Positions 9,590 to 18,440 of a stretch of DNA of 64,000 nt are shown piece after piece. Under the pieces are notes generated by a model. That model was given only the letters and a program-made list of their open reading frames with translations. It was not told the origin of the DNA and ran no database searches. Positions within the stretch are counted from its first letter, which is position 1. Each line of letters starts with the position of its first letter. The translations under genes and the position numbers were made by a program. Source of the stretch: Pseudomonadota bacterium (lineage in GTDB: Bacteria > Desulfobacterota > Binatia > Binatales > Binataceae); NCBI GenBank assembly GCA_021325355.1, contig JAJPHI010000009.1, positions 310,001 to 374,000 on the forward strand, written 5' to 3'.

Positions 9590-10375
9590 TCAGCGGCTCA
9601 GAAAATAATAAGAGAAAACGGCTGGAAACACTAGGCTGCAGGTGCGGTCGAGCAGGCCACCATGGCCGGGGAAGATCCAGCCGGAGTCCTTCACTCCGGC
9701 GAGCCGCTTCCACGCGGAGTTGGCCAGATCGCCGACTTGCGCAAGCAAGCTGATTGCGGCACCGAGTATCGCGCTGATCATCGCCGGCATCCAGGGCGTC
9801 AGCGGGTGGCGCAGGAGCAGCGCGACCGCGATACTCGCCGCGATTCCTCCGAGCGCGCCCTCGACCGTCTTATGGGGACTGACGCGCGGCAGTAATTTGA
9901 CGCGACCGAGCGCGCGTCCCACGAAATAGGCCCCGCTGTCGCTGGCTACCACCAGCAGGACCATCAGGAGGATCAACACGATACCATGGGGTTGATTCCG
10001 CAGCTTTGCAAAGTACGGGAAAAGAGCGCCCACCCAGAACGGATATAAGGATCGCCATCCGGGCAGCGTCCGACTCGCCTCGGCGCCGCGCCGGCCGACG
10101 ATCCAGACAAGCGCGCACGCGCTCGCAATAGCCGCGGCGGGAAGCCAGAGCAGAGCCGCCGGATCTGACCAGACCGCGCACGCGGAAACCAACCCGATTA
10201 CCGCGATTGCGCTGGCGCGGAGGATGTTCGCATCGAGCATCGTTGCGGTTTCGACCAGGCCCCAGATTGTCGTGAGCAGGATAAAGCCGGTGAAGGCGTG
10301 GGGCGGCGCCAGCAGGACGATCGCGAGGACCGTCGGCAACAGGATCGCAGCGGTTATCAGTCGCGTTCGGAGCAA
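9590..10375 (-). CDS. cdsA: Phosphatidate cytidylyltransferase
   Basis: It makes CDP-diacylglycerol from phosphatidate and CTP in the inner membrane, feeding PssA. The 261 residues form about eight hydrophobic helices. The C-terminal family signature reads WKRLAGVKDSGWIFPGHGG followed by LLDRTCS. The usual signature ends D-R-x-D. Here the final Asp is Cys (codons GAC CGC ACC TGC), which is unexpected because that position is thought to bind metal. The start is a TTG at 10375 leading into LRTRLITAAILLP, a normal N-terminus for the family. The gene sits between dam and rseP. Confidence 0.92.
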   Translation of the reverse strand: MLRTRLITAAILLPTVLAIVLLAPPHAFTGFILLTTIWGLVETATMLDANILRASAIAVIGLVSACAVWSDPAALLWLPAAAIASACALVWIVGRRGAEASRTLPGWRSLYPFWVGALFPYFAKLRNQPHGIVLILLMVLLVVASDSGAYFVGRALGRVKLLPRVSPHKTVEGALGGIAASIAVALLLRHPLTPWMPAMISAILGAAISLLAQVGDLANSAWKRLAGVKDSGWIFPGHGGLLDRTCSLVFPAVFSYYFLSR

Positions 10376-10432
10376 TCCCGGCTACGCGCTCCAATCGGCG
10401 CGGGCGCCCCTGCGAATTGTCCGCGGCGGCAT

Positions 10433-11248
10433 TCAGAGATCCTTGAGCGCGATTACTTCCCGGACGCGCGCGCGATCGCCGCTGCAACTGATCATGCGCG
10501 GGGCGTCGGCGTAGAGCAGACGGAAACCCAACCCTTCATAAAGCTTCACGATACGCTCGGTCGCCTGATTCGACAGCACGACTGGACCCTTGTGCCGCAT
10601 CAGCCATTCGGCCAGCCGAACCTGGTCGTCCCAACTGAAACCCTCCTTGGAATACGACCGGAATTCGACGTCATACGGCGGATCGGCGTAGATGAAGTCG
10701 GCAGGCTCGAGCTCGAGGTTAGTAAAGTCGCCGCAGGTGAATTTCCAGTTCGCGAGCGCGAGTGAGTAAGCGCGAAAATCCATCCGGTAACTGATGCTCT
10801 TATAGCGACCGAACGGAACGTTGAACTCCCCGCGGCTGTTGAAGCGGCAAAGACCGTTGTAACAGGTGCGATTCAGATAGTAGAAAAGCGCGGCCGCTTC
10901 GCGGCTGCCCCCCTGTCCGGCGCTGATGAGCCAGTTGAAGCGCCGCCGATACTCATAGAAGAGCCCTTCATCGTTGGCCATCGGGACCGTGATATGCAGA
11001 CCGCGCTGCAGCCATCGGTAGAAGTTGATGGTGTGCGGATTGATATCATTGAGTAACGCCCGTTCAGGCATCAGGCCGAGCGCGACCGCCAAACCTCCGC
11101 ACAAGGGCTCGACCAGACGGCGGGCGCCATGGCCGGCCCAGAGGGTCTGAAGCAACGGCACCAGCCAGCGTTTGCCACCCGCCCATTTGAGCGGCGGACG
11201 CAGATTCAGCTCGGGCTGATCCGCTACCCGCTCTGCCGCGCCCGTCAT
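10433..11248 (-). CDS. dam: Dam-type adenine-N6 DNA methyltransferase (GATC)
   Basis: This D12-class (alpha-type) methyltransferase has 271 residues. The SAM-binding motif is KWAGGK (21-26) followed by VEPLCGG (46-52), and the catalytic motif IV is DPPY (189-192). The block YNGLCRFNSRGEFNVPFGRYK closely matches enterobacterial Dam, so GATC is the likely site. No endonuclease gene lies nearby, so it looks like an orphan regulatory or repair-related methylase. It lies 7 bases after uppS and 57 bases before cdsA, inside what is normally an uninterrupted lipid operon. Confidence 0.93.
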   Translation of the reverse strand: MTGAAERVADQPELNLRPPLKWAGGKRWLVPLLQTLWAGHGARRLVEPLCGGLAVALGLMPERALLNDINPHTINFYRWLQRGLHITVPMANDEGLFYEYRRRFNWLISAGQGGSREAAALFYYLNRTCYNGLCRFNSRGEFNVPFGRYKSISYRMDFRAYSLALANWKFTCGDFTNLELEPADFIYADPPYDVEFRSYSKEGFSWDDQVRLAEWLMRHKGPVVLSNQATERIVKLYEGLGFRLLYADAPRMISCSGDRARVREVIALKDL

Positions 11249-11255
11249 CAGCGAG

Positions 11256-12056
11256 TCAGCCGGTGGACAGTTCGCGGGAGGTCAGCGGCTCGTCGTTCGA
11301 TTCCGCGGCGACCAGACCGAAACGCCGTTCGCGGCTCTGATAGGCGGCGATCGCCTGGAGCAGGTCGCGCTCGCGGAAATCCGGCCACAGCGTCTCCGTG
11401 AAATACAACTCGGTGTAGGCGAGCTGATACAAAAAGAAGTTCGAGATCCGCTGCTCGCCCGACGTGCGGATCAGTAAGTCCGGATCGGGAACATCGGCGG
11501 TCATGAGCGTTTTGCTGACGAGTCCTTCGTCAACCTGTTCGGGCGTGAGCAGGCCGTCGGCGACGGAGCGGGCGATGCGCCTTGCGGCCGCGACGATATC
11601 CTGCCGGCCGCCGTACGACAGCGCGAGCAGGACGGTCAGTCGGCGATTTTCCCTGGTCAACTCGACCAGTTCGTCGAGCGCCGATCGCACCCGCGCCGGC
11701 AAACGTTCGGTATCGCCGATCGTCAACAGGCGAATCCCGCGCTTCATCAGCCGCTTCCCCTCAGTCAGCAGGTAGCGATGGAAGAGCTGCATCAGGAAAC
11801 GGACCTCGGTCAGTGGGCGATGCCAGTTCTCATGCGAAAAGACGAACAGCGTGAGGAACGGGATGCCAAGCTCACGCGCCGCTTCGACCACCGCGCGAAC
11901 CGAGTCCTTGCCTCGGCGATGGCCCTCGTGACGCGGCAGCCCACGACGCATCGCCCAGCGCCCGTTGCCGTCCATGACCACCGCGATATGGCGGGGAAGG
12001 CGCGCGGGATCGAGGGATAATTGGGGAAAATCGCTCAGCGGGAGTGACGTGACCAC
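11256..12056 (-). CDS. uppS: Isoprenyl transferase (undecaprenyl diphosphate synthase)
   Basis: This cytoplasmic cis-prenyltransferase makes the C55 carrier lipid for cell-wall synthesis. The P-loop-like motif HIAVVMDGNGRWA with its catalytic Asp is near residue 30. It is followed by GHRRG, FSHENW and a C-terminal DLLIRTSGEQRISNF block, all family signatures. The length is 266 residues. A GTG at 12056 is the start and gives a short N-terminal tail. It follows frr by 21 bases and precedes dam by 7, in the order frr-uppS-dam-cdsA. Confidence 0.95.
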   Translation of the reverse strand: MVTSLPLSDFPQLSLDPARLPRHIAVVMDGNGRWAMRRGLPRHEGHRRGKDSVRAVVEAARELGIPFLTLFVFSHENWHRPLTEVRFLMQLFHRYLLTEGKRLMKRGIRLLTIGDTERLPARVRSALDELVELTRENRRLTVLLALSYGGRQDIVAAARRIARSVADGLLTPEQVDEGLVSKTLMTADVPDPDLLIRTSGEQRISNFFLYQLAYTELYFTETLWPDFRERDLLQAIAAYQSRERRFGLVAAESNDEPLTSRELSTG

Positions 12057-12077
12057 CAGGTTATCATCCGGAAGCCG

Positions 12078-12635
12078 TCAGACCTCCATGATTTCAGCCT
12101 CTTTCGCGCCGAGTGCCTTGTCGAGAGCTTCGATATGTTCGGTAGTCAGATGCTGAATTTTGGCTTCGGCGGCGCGCAATTCGTCTTCGGTGATTTGCTT
12201 GTCCTTATGCATCTGCTTGAGCATCTCGTTGGCGTCGCGACGATGGTTCCGCATGCTGATACGGAAATCTTCGGCCATCTTGCGCACGTGCTTGACCAGT
12301 TCCCGGCGCCGCTCTTCGTTGAGCTCGGGAATCGGCACCCGAATCAGTTTGCCGTCGTTCATTGGATTGAGCCCGAGGTCGGACGCCTGAATCGCCTTTT
12401 CGATCTCGTGGATCGCGGATTTATCGTACGGCGTGATCACCAGCAGACGCGGCTCGGGCGCGGCCAGCCCGGCCACCTGGCGCAGCGGCGCCTTGGCGCC
12501 GTAATAGTTGACCTGGATACCCTCCAGCAGGGCGGTCGAAGCACGCCCGGTGCGCACGCGGCTCAACTCATGGCGAAACGCGGTAACCGCCTGATCCATT
12601 TCCGAGCGCGCGATTTCAACAACTTCATCAGTCAT
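12078..12635 (-). CDS. frr: Ribosome recycling factor
   Basis: This factor splits the post-termination ribosome together with EF-G. The 185-residue protein has the three-helix bundle and the conserved segments LSRVRTGRAS, QVAGLAAPEPR and NDGKLIRVPIPELNEERR. It follows pyrH on the minus strand, keeping the widespread gene order rpsB-tsf-pyrH-frr. The ATG start has the usual length and no upstream extension. Confidence 0.97.
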   Translation of the reverse strand: MTDEVVEIARSEMDQAVTAFRHELSRVRTGRASTALLEGIQVNYYGAKAPLRQVAGLAAPEPRLLVITPYDKSAIHEIEKAIQASDLGLNPMNDGKLIRVPIPELNEERRRELVKHVRKMAEDFRISMRNHRRDANEMLKQMHKDKQITEDELRAAEAKIQHLTTEHIEALDKALGAKEAEIMEV

Positions 12636-12686
12636 GGTAGTGCCCGGTGCGCAGAGCTCTCGGTCAAGCGCGGGACGGGACGGAAC

Positions 12687-13439
12687 TCAGCTACGGACCT
12701 TGCCCTCGGAGCCGATCCAGGTTCCCACCGCCTCACCGAGTATGACTCTCTTTATATTACCCGCGCGGTTCAAATTAAAGACAATGATCGGGATGCTGTT
12801 GTCCATGCAAAGACTGATAGCTGTAGCATCCATAACCTTTAATTGACGTCGGAGAACTTCAAGGTAAGTCAGACACTCGAAACGGGTCGCCAAGGGATCG
12901 GAGGTCGGGTCGCGATCATAGACGCCGTCGACCGTGTGGCTCGCCTTGAGGATAACTTCGGCGCCGATTTCGAGGGCGCGCAGACTGGCGGCGGTATCCG
13001 TGGTGAAATAGGGATGGCCGGTACCCGCCGCGAGGATTACCACTCGCCCTTTTTCCAGATGACGCACGGCCCGGCGCATCACGTAGGGTTCGCAGATGGC
13101 CTGCATGGTGATCGCGGACATCACGCGGGTGACCGCGCCGCGTTGCTCGAGCGCGCTCTGGAGGGCGAGCGCGTTGATCACCGTCGCCAGCATCCCCATC
13201 TGATCGGCGGTGGAGCGTTCCATGCCGCGGGCTTCGTAAAGGCTGCCGCGCAGGATATTGCCGGCGCCGATCACCAGGGCGAGCTGAACCCCCATATCGG
13301 CGATTTCCCGAATCTCCTCGGCGATGCGGCCGACGATATCGAGATCGATGCCGAAGTCCGCGGCGGGTGCCAGCGCTTCGCCGGACAATTTCAGCAGGAC
13401 CCGCCGGTAACGACATCGATGGTCAACGGTCGCGGCCAT
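12687..13439 (-). CDS. pyrH: Uridylate (UMP) kinase
   Basis: It phosphorylates UMP to UDP as a hexameric amino-acid-kinase-fold enzyme. Conserved segments are [11 protein letters not shown] (N-terminal phosphate loop), VIGAGNI(L)RG and the uridine-binding [16 protein letters not shown]. The 250 residues match the usual 240. It lies between tsf and frr in the conserved translation cluster. The 12-residue N-terminal tail before RVLLKLSG is normal for the family. Confidence 0.97.
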   Translation of the reverse strand: MAATVDHRCRYRRVLLKLSGEALAPAADFGIDLDIVGRIAEEIREIADMGVQLALVIGAGNILRGSLYEARGMERSTADQMGMLATVINALALQSALEQRGAVTRVMSAITMQAICEPYVMRRAVRHLEKGRVVILAAGTGHPYFTTDTAASLRALEIGAEVILKASHTVDGVYDRDPTSDPLATRFECLTYLEVLRRQLKVMDATAISLCMDNSIPIIVFNLNRAGNIKRVILGEAVGTWIGSEGKVRS

Positions 13440-13462
13440 GGCGGGTACGCGCGGTTGGTCGC

Positions 13463-14074
13463 TCAGGCGCTGGGCTTGCCGTCGAGGTTTTCGCCGAGCT
13501 GGAAGCGCACGAAGCGGCGAATCTCGATTTTCTCGCCAAGCTTGCCAACGTACTCGCCGACGAGGTCGCTGATCGTGCGGTTGGGGTCGCGCACCCAGGC
13601 CTGCTCATTAAGCACGACGTCCTTGTAGAATTTCTCGATCTTGCCGTCGATGATTTTTTGCAGGACGTTGGCCGGTTTGTTGCCCGCCTGCGCCAGGTAG
13701 ATCTGGCGTTCCTGTTCGAGGATTGCGGGATCGAGTTCCTCACGGCGCACGCAACGCGGATTCTGCGCCGCGATCTGCATCGCGACTTCCTTGACCAAGG
13801 TCTGGAATTCGGGGGTCTTGGCGACGAAATCGCTCTCGCAATTGATCTCGACCAGCACCCCGAGCTTGCCGCCGGTATGAACGTAGGCGCCGATGGAGCC
13901 TTCGGAAGCGAGACGACCGGCGCGCTTGGCCGCCTGGGCAATACCCTTCTCGCGCAGCCAGACGCTCGCCTTTTCGAGGTCGCCGTTGGCTTCGGCCAGC
14001 GCGCGCTTGCAGTCCATCACCCCCGCGCCGGTCTTATCGCGCAGTTCTCGGACCAGATTCGCATTCACATCCAT
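13463..14074 (-). CDS. tsf: Elongation factor Ts, short form
   Basis: EF-Ts is the GDP-exchange factor for EF-Tu. The UBA-like N-terminus ([20 protein letters not shown]) and the signature [20 protein letters not shown] are intact. At 203 residues it is the compact form also known from Thermus, holding one core subdomain, compared with about 280 residues in E. coli. It lies 53 bases after rpsB and 23 before pyrH on the same strand. Confidence 0.97.
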   Translation of the reverse strand: MDVNANLVRELRDKTGAGVMDCKRALAEANGDLEKASVWLREKGIAQAAKRAGRLASEGSIGAYVHTGGKLGVLVEINCESDFVAKTPEFQTLVKEVAMQIAAQNPRCVRREELDPAILEQERQIYLAQAGNKPANVLQKIIDGKIEKFYKDVVLNEQAWVRDPNRTISDLVGEYVGKLGEKIEIRRFVRFQLGENLDGKPSA

Positions 14075-14127
14075 AGACGATTATTCCTGAGCACTGTTCA
14101 GGCAAGCCTGGGGTTTGGCAGGCCGGG

Positions 14128-14895
14128 TCACGCGGGCGCAGGCGCCCCTTCAAATGCCGAGTTGTCCGCCGGCGCGGCAGTTTCGTCGCGGCCTCTGGCG
14201 CGTTCCTCGGCGATTTGCCGGCCTTCGAGCACGGCGTCGGCTATGGCCGCGGTAAACAGCTTGATTGCGCGAATCGCGTCGTCGTTGCCGGGAATCCGCG
14301 CGGCGATTTGATCCGGGTCGCAATTGGTATCCACCACGGCGACCACTGGAATACCCAGCCGATTGGCCTCGGCGACCGCGATCTCCTCTTTTTTCGTGTC
14401 GATGACCCAAAGCGCGTCGGGCAGCTTGCGCATGTTCTTGATGCCGGCAAGGGTGGCCATCAGCTTGGCGTGAGCCCGCGCATTCTCGCTCATCTCTTTC
14501 TTGGTGAGCGCCTGGATCATTTCCGGGTCCGCCATGATCTCTTCGAGCTTCTTCAGGCGCTCGATGGAGGCGCGAATGGTCTGGAAGTTGGTGAGCATCC
14601 CGCCGAGCCAGCGGTTATTTACATAGAACATGCCGCAGCGTTCGGCTTCCTCGCGGACGATATCCTGGGCCTGTTTCTTGGTGCCGACGAAGAGGATCGT
14701 TCCGCCATCGGCCACGAGATCGCGCACGAAATCATACGCGTCGCGAAACATCTTCACCGTCTGTTGCAGGTCGATGATATAGATACCGTTGCGGGCGCCG
14801 AAGATATACGGCTTCATCTTCGGATTCCAGCGGCTGGTCTGATGGCCGAAGTGAACCCCAGCCTCCAGCAGCTGCTTCATGCTGATTTCTGTCAT
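14128..14895 (-). CDS. rpsB: 30S ribosomal protein S2
   Basis: The N-terminus contains the diagnostic [20 protein letters not shown]. It is followed by YIIDLQQT and WLGGMLTNF, then a family-typical core. The C-terminal 25 residues are a disordered acidic/Ala-rich tail. Two in-frame ATGs exist, at 14895 and 14880; the first gives the usual 5-residue lead. An AAAAGGA element lies about 13 bases upstream of the first ATG. It heads the rpsB-tsf-pyrH-frr series, with a candidate promoter 67-95 bases upstream. Confidence 0.97.
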   Translation of the reverse strand: MTEISMKQLLEAGVHFGHQTSRWNPKMKPYIFGARNGIYIIDLQQTVKMFRDAYDFVRDLVADGGTILFVGTKKQAQDIVREEAERCGMFYVNNRWLGGMLTNFQTIRASIERLKKLEEIMADPEMIQALTKKEMSENARAHAKLMATLAGIKNMRKLPDALWVIDTKKEEIAVAEANRLGIPVVAVVDTNCDPDQIAARIPGNDDAIRAIKLFTAAIADAVLEGRQIAEERARGRDETAAPADNSAFEGAPAPA

Positions 14896-14961
14896 AGATA
14901 AGATTGAGTCCTTTTCAGTCGGCTTTGCTCTCCGTCAGGGATCGCGTGGCCGGTCGCCTAG

Positions 14962-14990
14962 ATTCTGCCGCAAGCCGCTCGAATCGGCAA
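14962..14990 (-). promoter_or_regulatory. Candidate sigma-70 promoter for rpsB
   Basis: On the minus strand TTGCCG (14990-14985) and CAGAAT (14967-14962) are separated by 17 bases. Four of six bases match the -35 consensus and four of six match the -10. It sits in the 122-base gap between rho and rpsB and would give a leader of about 60 bases. No hairpin terminator for rho was seen in this gap. Confidence 0.35.
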
Positions 14991-15017
14991 ATTGCGCGAA
15001 ACGGCGCCAGCTTCGGC

Positions 15018-16559
15018 TCAGGCATTCATTGACTCGAGAAACTCGTCGTTGGTCTTGGTGCCTTGCATCTTATCGAGCAGGAACTCCATCGCCTCGACCG
15101 CGTTGAGCTGCGACAGGAGCTTGCGCAGAATCCAGACGCGGTTGAGCGTGCTGCGCGGCAGCAGCAGTTCCTCCTTGCGGGTCGAGGAGCGCTGAATATC
15201 GATCGTCGGAAAAATGCGCTTTTCGAGCAGTCGCCGATCCAGGGCGATCTGCTGATTGCCGGTGCCCTTGAACTCCTCGAAGATCACTTCATCCATGCGG
15301 CTGCCGGTATCGACCAGCGCGGTCGCAATGATGGTCAGGCTGCCGCCGTCTTCGGTATTGCGGGCGGCGCCGAAGAACTTCTTGGGCTTGTGCAGCGCGT
15401 TCGAGTCCACACCGCCGGAGAGAATCTTGCCGGAGGGCGGCACGACCGTGTTGTAGGCGCGCGCCAGGCGGGTGATCGAATCGAGCAGAATCACCACGTC
15501 GCGACCATGCTCGACCAGACGCCGCGCCTTCTCGATGACCATCTCGGCCACCTGCACGTGACGGGTCGGCGGTTCGTCGAAAGTCGAGCTGACGACCTCG
15601 CCCTGCACCGAGCGCAGCATGTCGGTGACCTCTTCCGGACGCTCGTCGACCAGCAGCACAATCAGCACGATCTCGGGGTGGTTGCGGGCGATGGCTTTCG
15701 CGATCGCCTGCAGCATCATGGTCTTGCCGGTAAAGGGTGCGGCGACGATCAACCCGCGCTGACCTTTGCCGATCGGCGCCACCAGGTCGATAATCCGCGT
15801 CGTATAATCCTCGTGGTCGTACTCGAGCTTGATCCGCTCTTCCGGATAGAGCGGCGTCAGGTTGTCGAAGAGGATCTTGTCGCGCGCCTTTTCGGGCTCT
15901 TCGTAGTTGATTGATTCAACCTTGAGCAGGGCGAAATAGCGCTCACCCTCCTTGGGCGGACGGATGAGCCCGGAGATCACGTCGCCGGTGCGCAGGTTGA
16001 ATTTGCGGATCTGACTTGGCGAGATGTAGATGTCGTCGGGGCCGGGGAGATAGTTGTAGTCGGGTGCGCGCAGAAAGCCGAAGCCGTCGGGCAGGATTTC
16101 GAGCACGCCTTCGCCGAGGATCGAGCCGTTGCGCTGCGCCTGCGCCTGCAGGATGGCAAAGGTCATATCCTGCTTGCGCATGTTGGTGGCGCCGTCGATA
16201 TTGTATTCGCGCGCGATGGCGGCGAGCTCGGTAATCTTCGCGCCCTTGAGCGCTTTCAGATTGAGCGCGCCGTTTTCGTTGAGCACCGGCACGGGGACGC
16301 GCCGTGCCCCCAGGGTCACGATCGCATTGGCGGCCGGCGCTTCCTTGCGCGGCTCCTCAACGCTCGGCGGTGCGGCCGGGCTCTCCGCCGGCGACGACTC
16401 TTCGGCGTTGGTCGGCGCGGCGCTTTCGCCGCCGCCGTTACTGGTTGCGCGCTGATGATGGTGGCGCGAGCGGACAATCGCGACCGGCGTCGCCCGAGGG
16501 GTCTCCTCGGCATACGTTTCGTCGCTTTCGCTCCTGCTCGACCCTCGATTTCTAACCAT
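15018..16559 (-). CDS. rho: Transcription termination factor Rho
   Basis: This hexameric RNA helicase terminates transcription. The protein has 513 residues, about 95 more than E. coli Rho. The extra length is an N-terminal Ser/Pro/Glu/Ala-rich disordered stretch (about 1-80). It is followed by the Rho N-terminal helical domain ([19 protein letters not shown]), the RNA-binding cold-shock domain ([14 protein letters not shown]) and the ATPase core. The P-loop reads APFTGKT where E. coli has PPKAGKT, with the essential GKT kept. The Walker B region VDERPEEV and Q-loop [11 protein letters not shown] are intact. A strong GGGGAGGA ribosome-binding site precedes the ATG. Confidence 0.96.
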   Translation of the reverse strand: MVRNRGSSRSESDETYAEETPRATPVAIVRSRHHHQRATSNGGGESAAPTNAEESSPAESPAAPPSVEEPRKEAPAANAIVTLGARRVPVPVLNENGALNLKALKGAKITELAAIAREYNIDGATNMRKQDMTFAILQAQAQRNGSILGEGVLEILPDGFGFLRAPDYNYLPGPDDIYISPSQIRKFNLRTGDVISGLIRPPKEGERYFALLKVESINYEEPEKARDKILFDNLTPLYPEERIKLEYDHEDYTTRIIDLVAPIGKGQRGLIVAAPFTGKTMMLQAIAKAIARNHPEIVLIVLLVDERPEEVTDMLRSVQGEVVSSTFDEPPTRHVQVAEMVIEKARRLVEHGRDVVILLDSITRLARAYNTVVPPSGKILSGGVDSNALHKPKKFFGAARNTEDGGSLTIIATALVDTGSRMDEVIFEEFKGTGNQQIALDRRLLEKRIFPTIDIQRSSTRKEELLLPRSTLNRVWILRKLLSQLNAVEAMEFLLDKMQGTKTNDEFLESMNA

Positions 16560-16789
16560 AAAGTCCTCCCCGTGGAACTCGCTGATGCGCTGCGTATGCC
16601 GACTTGACGGGGTTAAGTGAGGCGGCGAGTCGCTTGAGTAAGATTGGCGACCGCGATTCTCAGAGCCTGCTGGTCGGCGTCGCTGCTACCGGACGAAGGA
16701 TATAAAAGATCACGCCCGGTTGACTCCGGCGTTGAATCACAGGTCTCAAATGTCCCAGCGCATTAGAACGGGAATTGCAGAAGAAGAGG

Positions 16790-17797
16790 CTATCCAAGCG
16801 GTTCGCTTATGTCAATGGTGCCGGCGCGAGCCGTCCCGGCCGCGACCCACGACTCGATGAGCTCGTCGGCGTTCGCAACGCCCCTGCCCTGCAAATAGTT
16901 CTGCAGATCGTCGGGCAGCGACGCGCGAAAACTCAGCCGCCCACCGCGCGGATGGGTCACGCTCAGAGCGGCGGCATGCAAAGCTTGGCGACCGATTCCA
17001 GCATCGCGCCGCCGGCCATAAAGTGCGTCGTCGAGACACGGATGCCCGATCGATGCCAGATGGACGCGGATCTGATGGGTGCGGCCAGTCTCGGGTCGGA
17101 CGCCGACCAGTGAGGCGTCGACGAACCGCGCGAGCAGCGTAACGTGACTCACCGCCGCCCGCGGCGACCGGGAGTGAATCGACATGCGTTTGCGTTCGGT
17201 CGGATGGCGGCCCAAGGCACGCGCGATGGTGATCCGTTCGCGGCCGATCACGCCGTCGACGACGGCGATATAGTGCTTGACCACTGACCGTTCCTTGAAC
17301 TGCTGGGAAAGCGCATTTCGCGCAAACGGCGTGCGCGCCACAACCATCACACCCGAGGTCTCCTTGTCCAGTCGATGAACGATCCCGGGGCGCATCACGC
17401 CGTCCGGCTCAGCCATCGCCACGAGCTCGGGAAAGCGAGCCAGCAGCGCATCGACGAGGGTCGAATGGTCATGACCGGGCGCATGATGGACGGTCATGCC
17501 GGCCGGCTTGTTGACGACGATCAGGTCGTCGTCGGCGTAAAGAACCTCAATGTGTGGCGCCTGAACCGGTCGCGGTACCGGTTCAGGCGGCGGCGGCGGC
17601 GCGATCGCAATCCGATCCCCGTCGCGGAGCGTCGCCGAGGCCTTGGCAACGCGATCGTTCAGCGTCACCCGTCCCGCTTTGATCATGCGCGCGATCTGTG
17701 CGCGCGAGTACTCGGCGCCCAGCTCGGCGGCGAGGAAGCGGTCGAGCCGGGAGCCTTCACCGCGTCCGGCGACAATCATGAGACCGGTTGGCTGCAC
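16790..17797 (-). CDS. rluD: RluD-type 23S rRNA pseudouridine synthase
   Basis: It isomerises uridines in large-subunit rRNA. An N-terminal S4 RNA-binding domain (about 13-75, LDRFLAAELGAEYSRAQIARMI) is followed by a RluA/RluD catalytic domain. The catalytic Asp lies in GIVHRLDKETSGVMVVA, and further family blocks are VNKPAGMTVHHAPGH and RPETGRTHQIRVHL. The S4 domain and length of 335 favour RluD, which modifies helix 69, over the shorter RluA. This subfamily call is likely but not certain. It stands alone between rho and leuD on the minus strand. Confidence 0.88.
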   Translation of the reverse strand: MQPTGLMIVAGRGEGSRLDRFLAAELGAEYSRAQIARMIKAGRVTLNDRVAKASATLRDGDRIAIAPPPPPEPVPRPVQAPHIEVLYADDDLIVVNKPAGMTVHHAPGHDHSTLVDALLARFPELVAMAEPDGVMRPGIVHRLDKETSGVMVVARTPFARNALSQQFKERSVVKHYIAVVDGVIGRERITIARALGRHPTERKRMSIHSRSPRAAVSHVTLLARFVDASLVGVRPETGRTHQIRVHLASIGHPCLDDALYGRRRDAGIGRQALHAAALSVTHPRGGRLSFRASLPDDLQNYLQGRGVANADELIESWVAAGTARAGTIDISEPLG

Positions 17798-17845
17798 GCC
17801 CGCGTCCTGCCGTCGCGCCGATCCCTCGGATGGATCGCCGGCAAA

Positions 17846-18436
17846 TCAGGTCGGATAGGGATTCGGGTGCGCCGCCTCGTAGGCGGCAATTGCCTGCTCG
17901 TGCTGAAGGGTCAGGGCGATATCATCGAGGCCTTCGAGCAGGCACTTCTTGGCGAACTCGTCGATCGGGAAGGTGGCCGACCATCCATAGTCGTCGGTGA
18001 CCTTCTGCGCCGCCAGATCGACCGTCAACGTGTAGGCGTCATGCTGCTTGATCGCCGTGAAGATCGCGTCGACCTCGTCCGGCTTGAGCATGATGGTCAG
18101 GAGGCCGTTCTTGAGACAGTTGTTATGAAAGATATCCGCGAACGAGGGCGCGATCACGGCCCGAAAGCCGAAGTCCGCCAGCGCCCATACGGCGTGCTCG
18201 CGCGACGATCCGCAGCCGAAGTTGGCGCGCGCCACCAGGATATTCGCCTCTTTGAAACGCGGCTGATCAACGACGAACTGACTGTCGGGCTGATTTCGCC
18301 AATCGTAAAAGAGCCCCTTGCCGAGGCCACTGCGCACGACCGCCTTGAGAAACTGCTTGGGAATGATCTGATCGGTATCGACGTTGGGGCGATCGAGCGG
18401 GGCGACGATTCCGGTGAAATTCGTGAATTTCTGCAT
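17846..18436 (-). CDS. leuD: 3-isopropylmalate dehydratase small subunit
   Basis: The small subunit of the leucine-pathway isomerase forms the substrate-recognition half with LeuC. The sequence starts MQKFTNFTGIVAPLDRPNVDTDQIIPKQF, the standard N-terminus, and includes the GSSREHAVWAL signature. I chose the ATG at 18436, 4 bases after the leuC stop with TAGGA just before it, giving 196 residues. An upstream TTG at 18469 would add 11 unconserved residues. leuA and leuB are not in the window. Confidence 0.95.
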   Translation of the reverse strand: MQKFTNFTGIVAPLDRPNVDTDQIIPKQFLKAVVRSGLGKGLFYDWRNQPDSQFVVDQPRFKEANILVARANFGCGSSREHAVWALADFGFRAVIAPSFADIFHNNCLKNGLLTIMLKPDEVDAIFTAIKQHDAYTLTVDLAAQKVTDDYGWSATFPIDEFAKKCLLEGLDDIALTLQHEQAIAAYEAAHPNPYPT

Positions 18437-18440
18437 GGTC

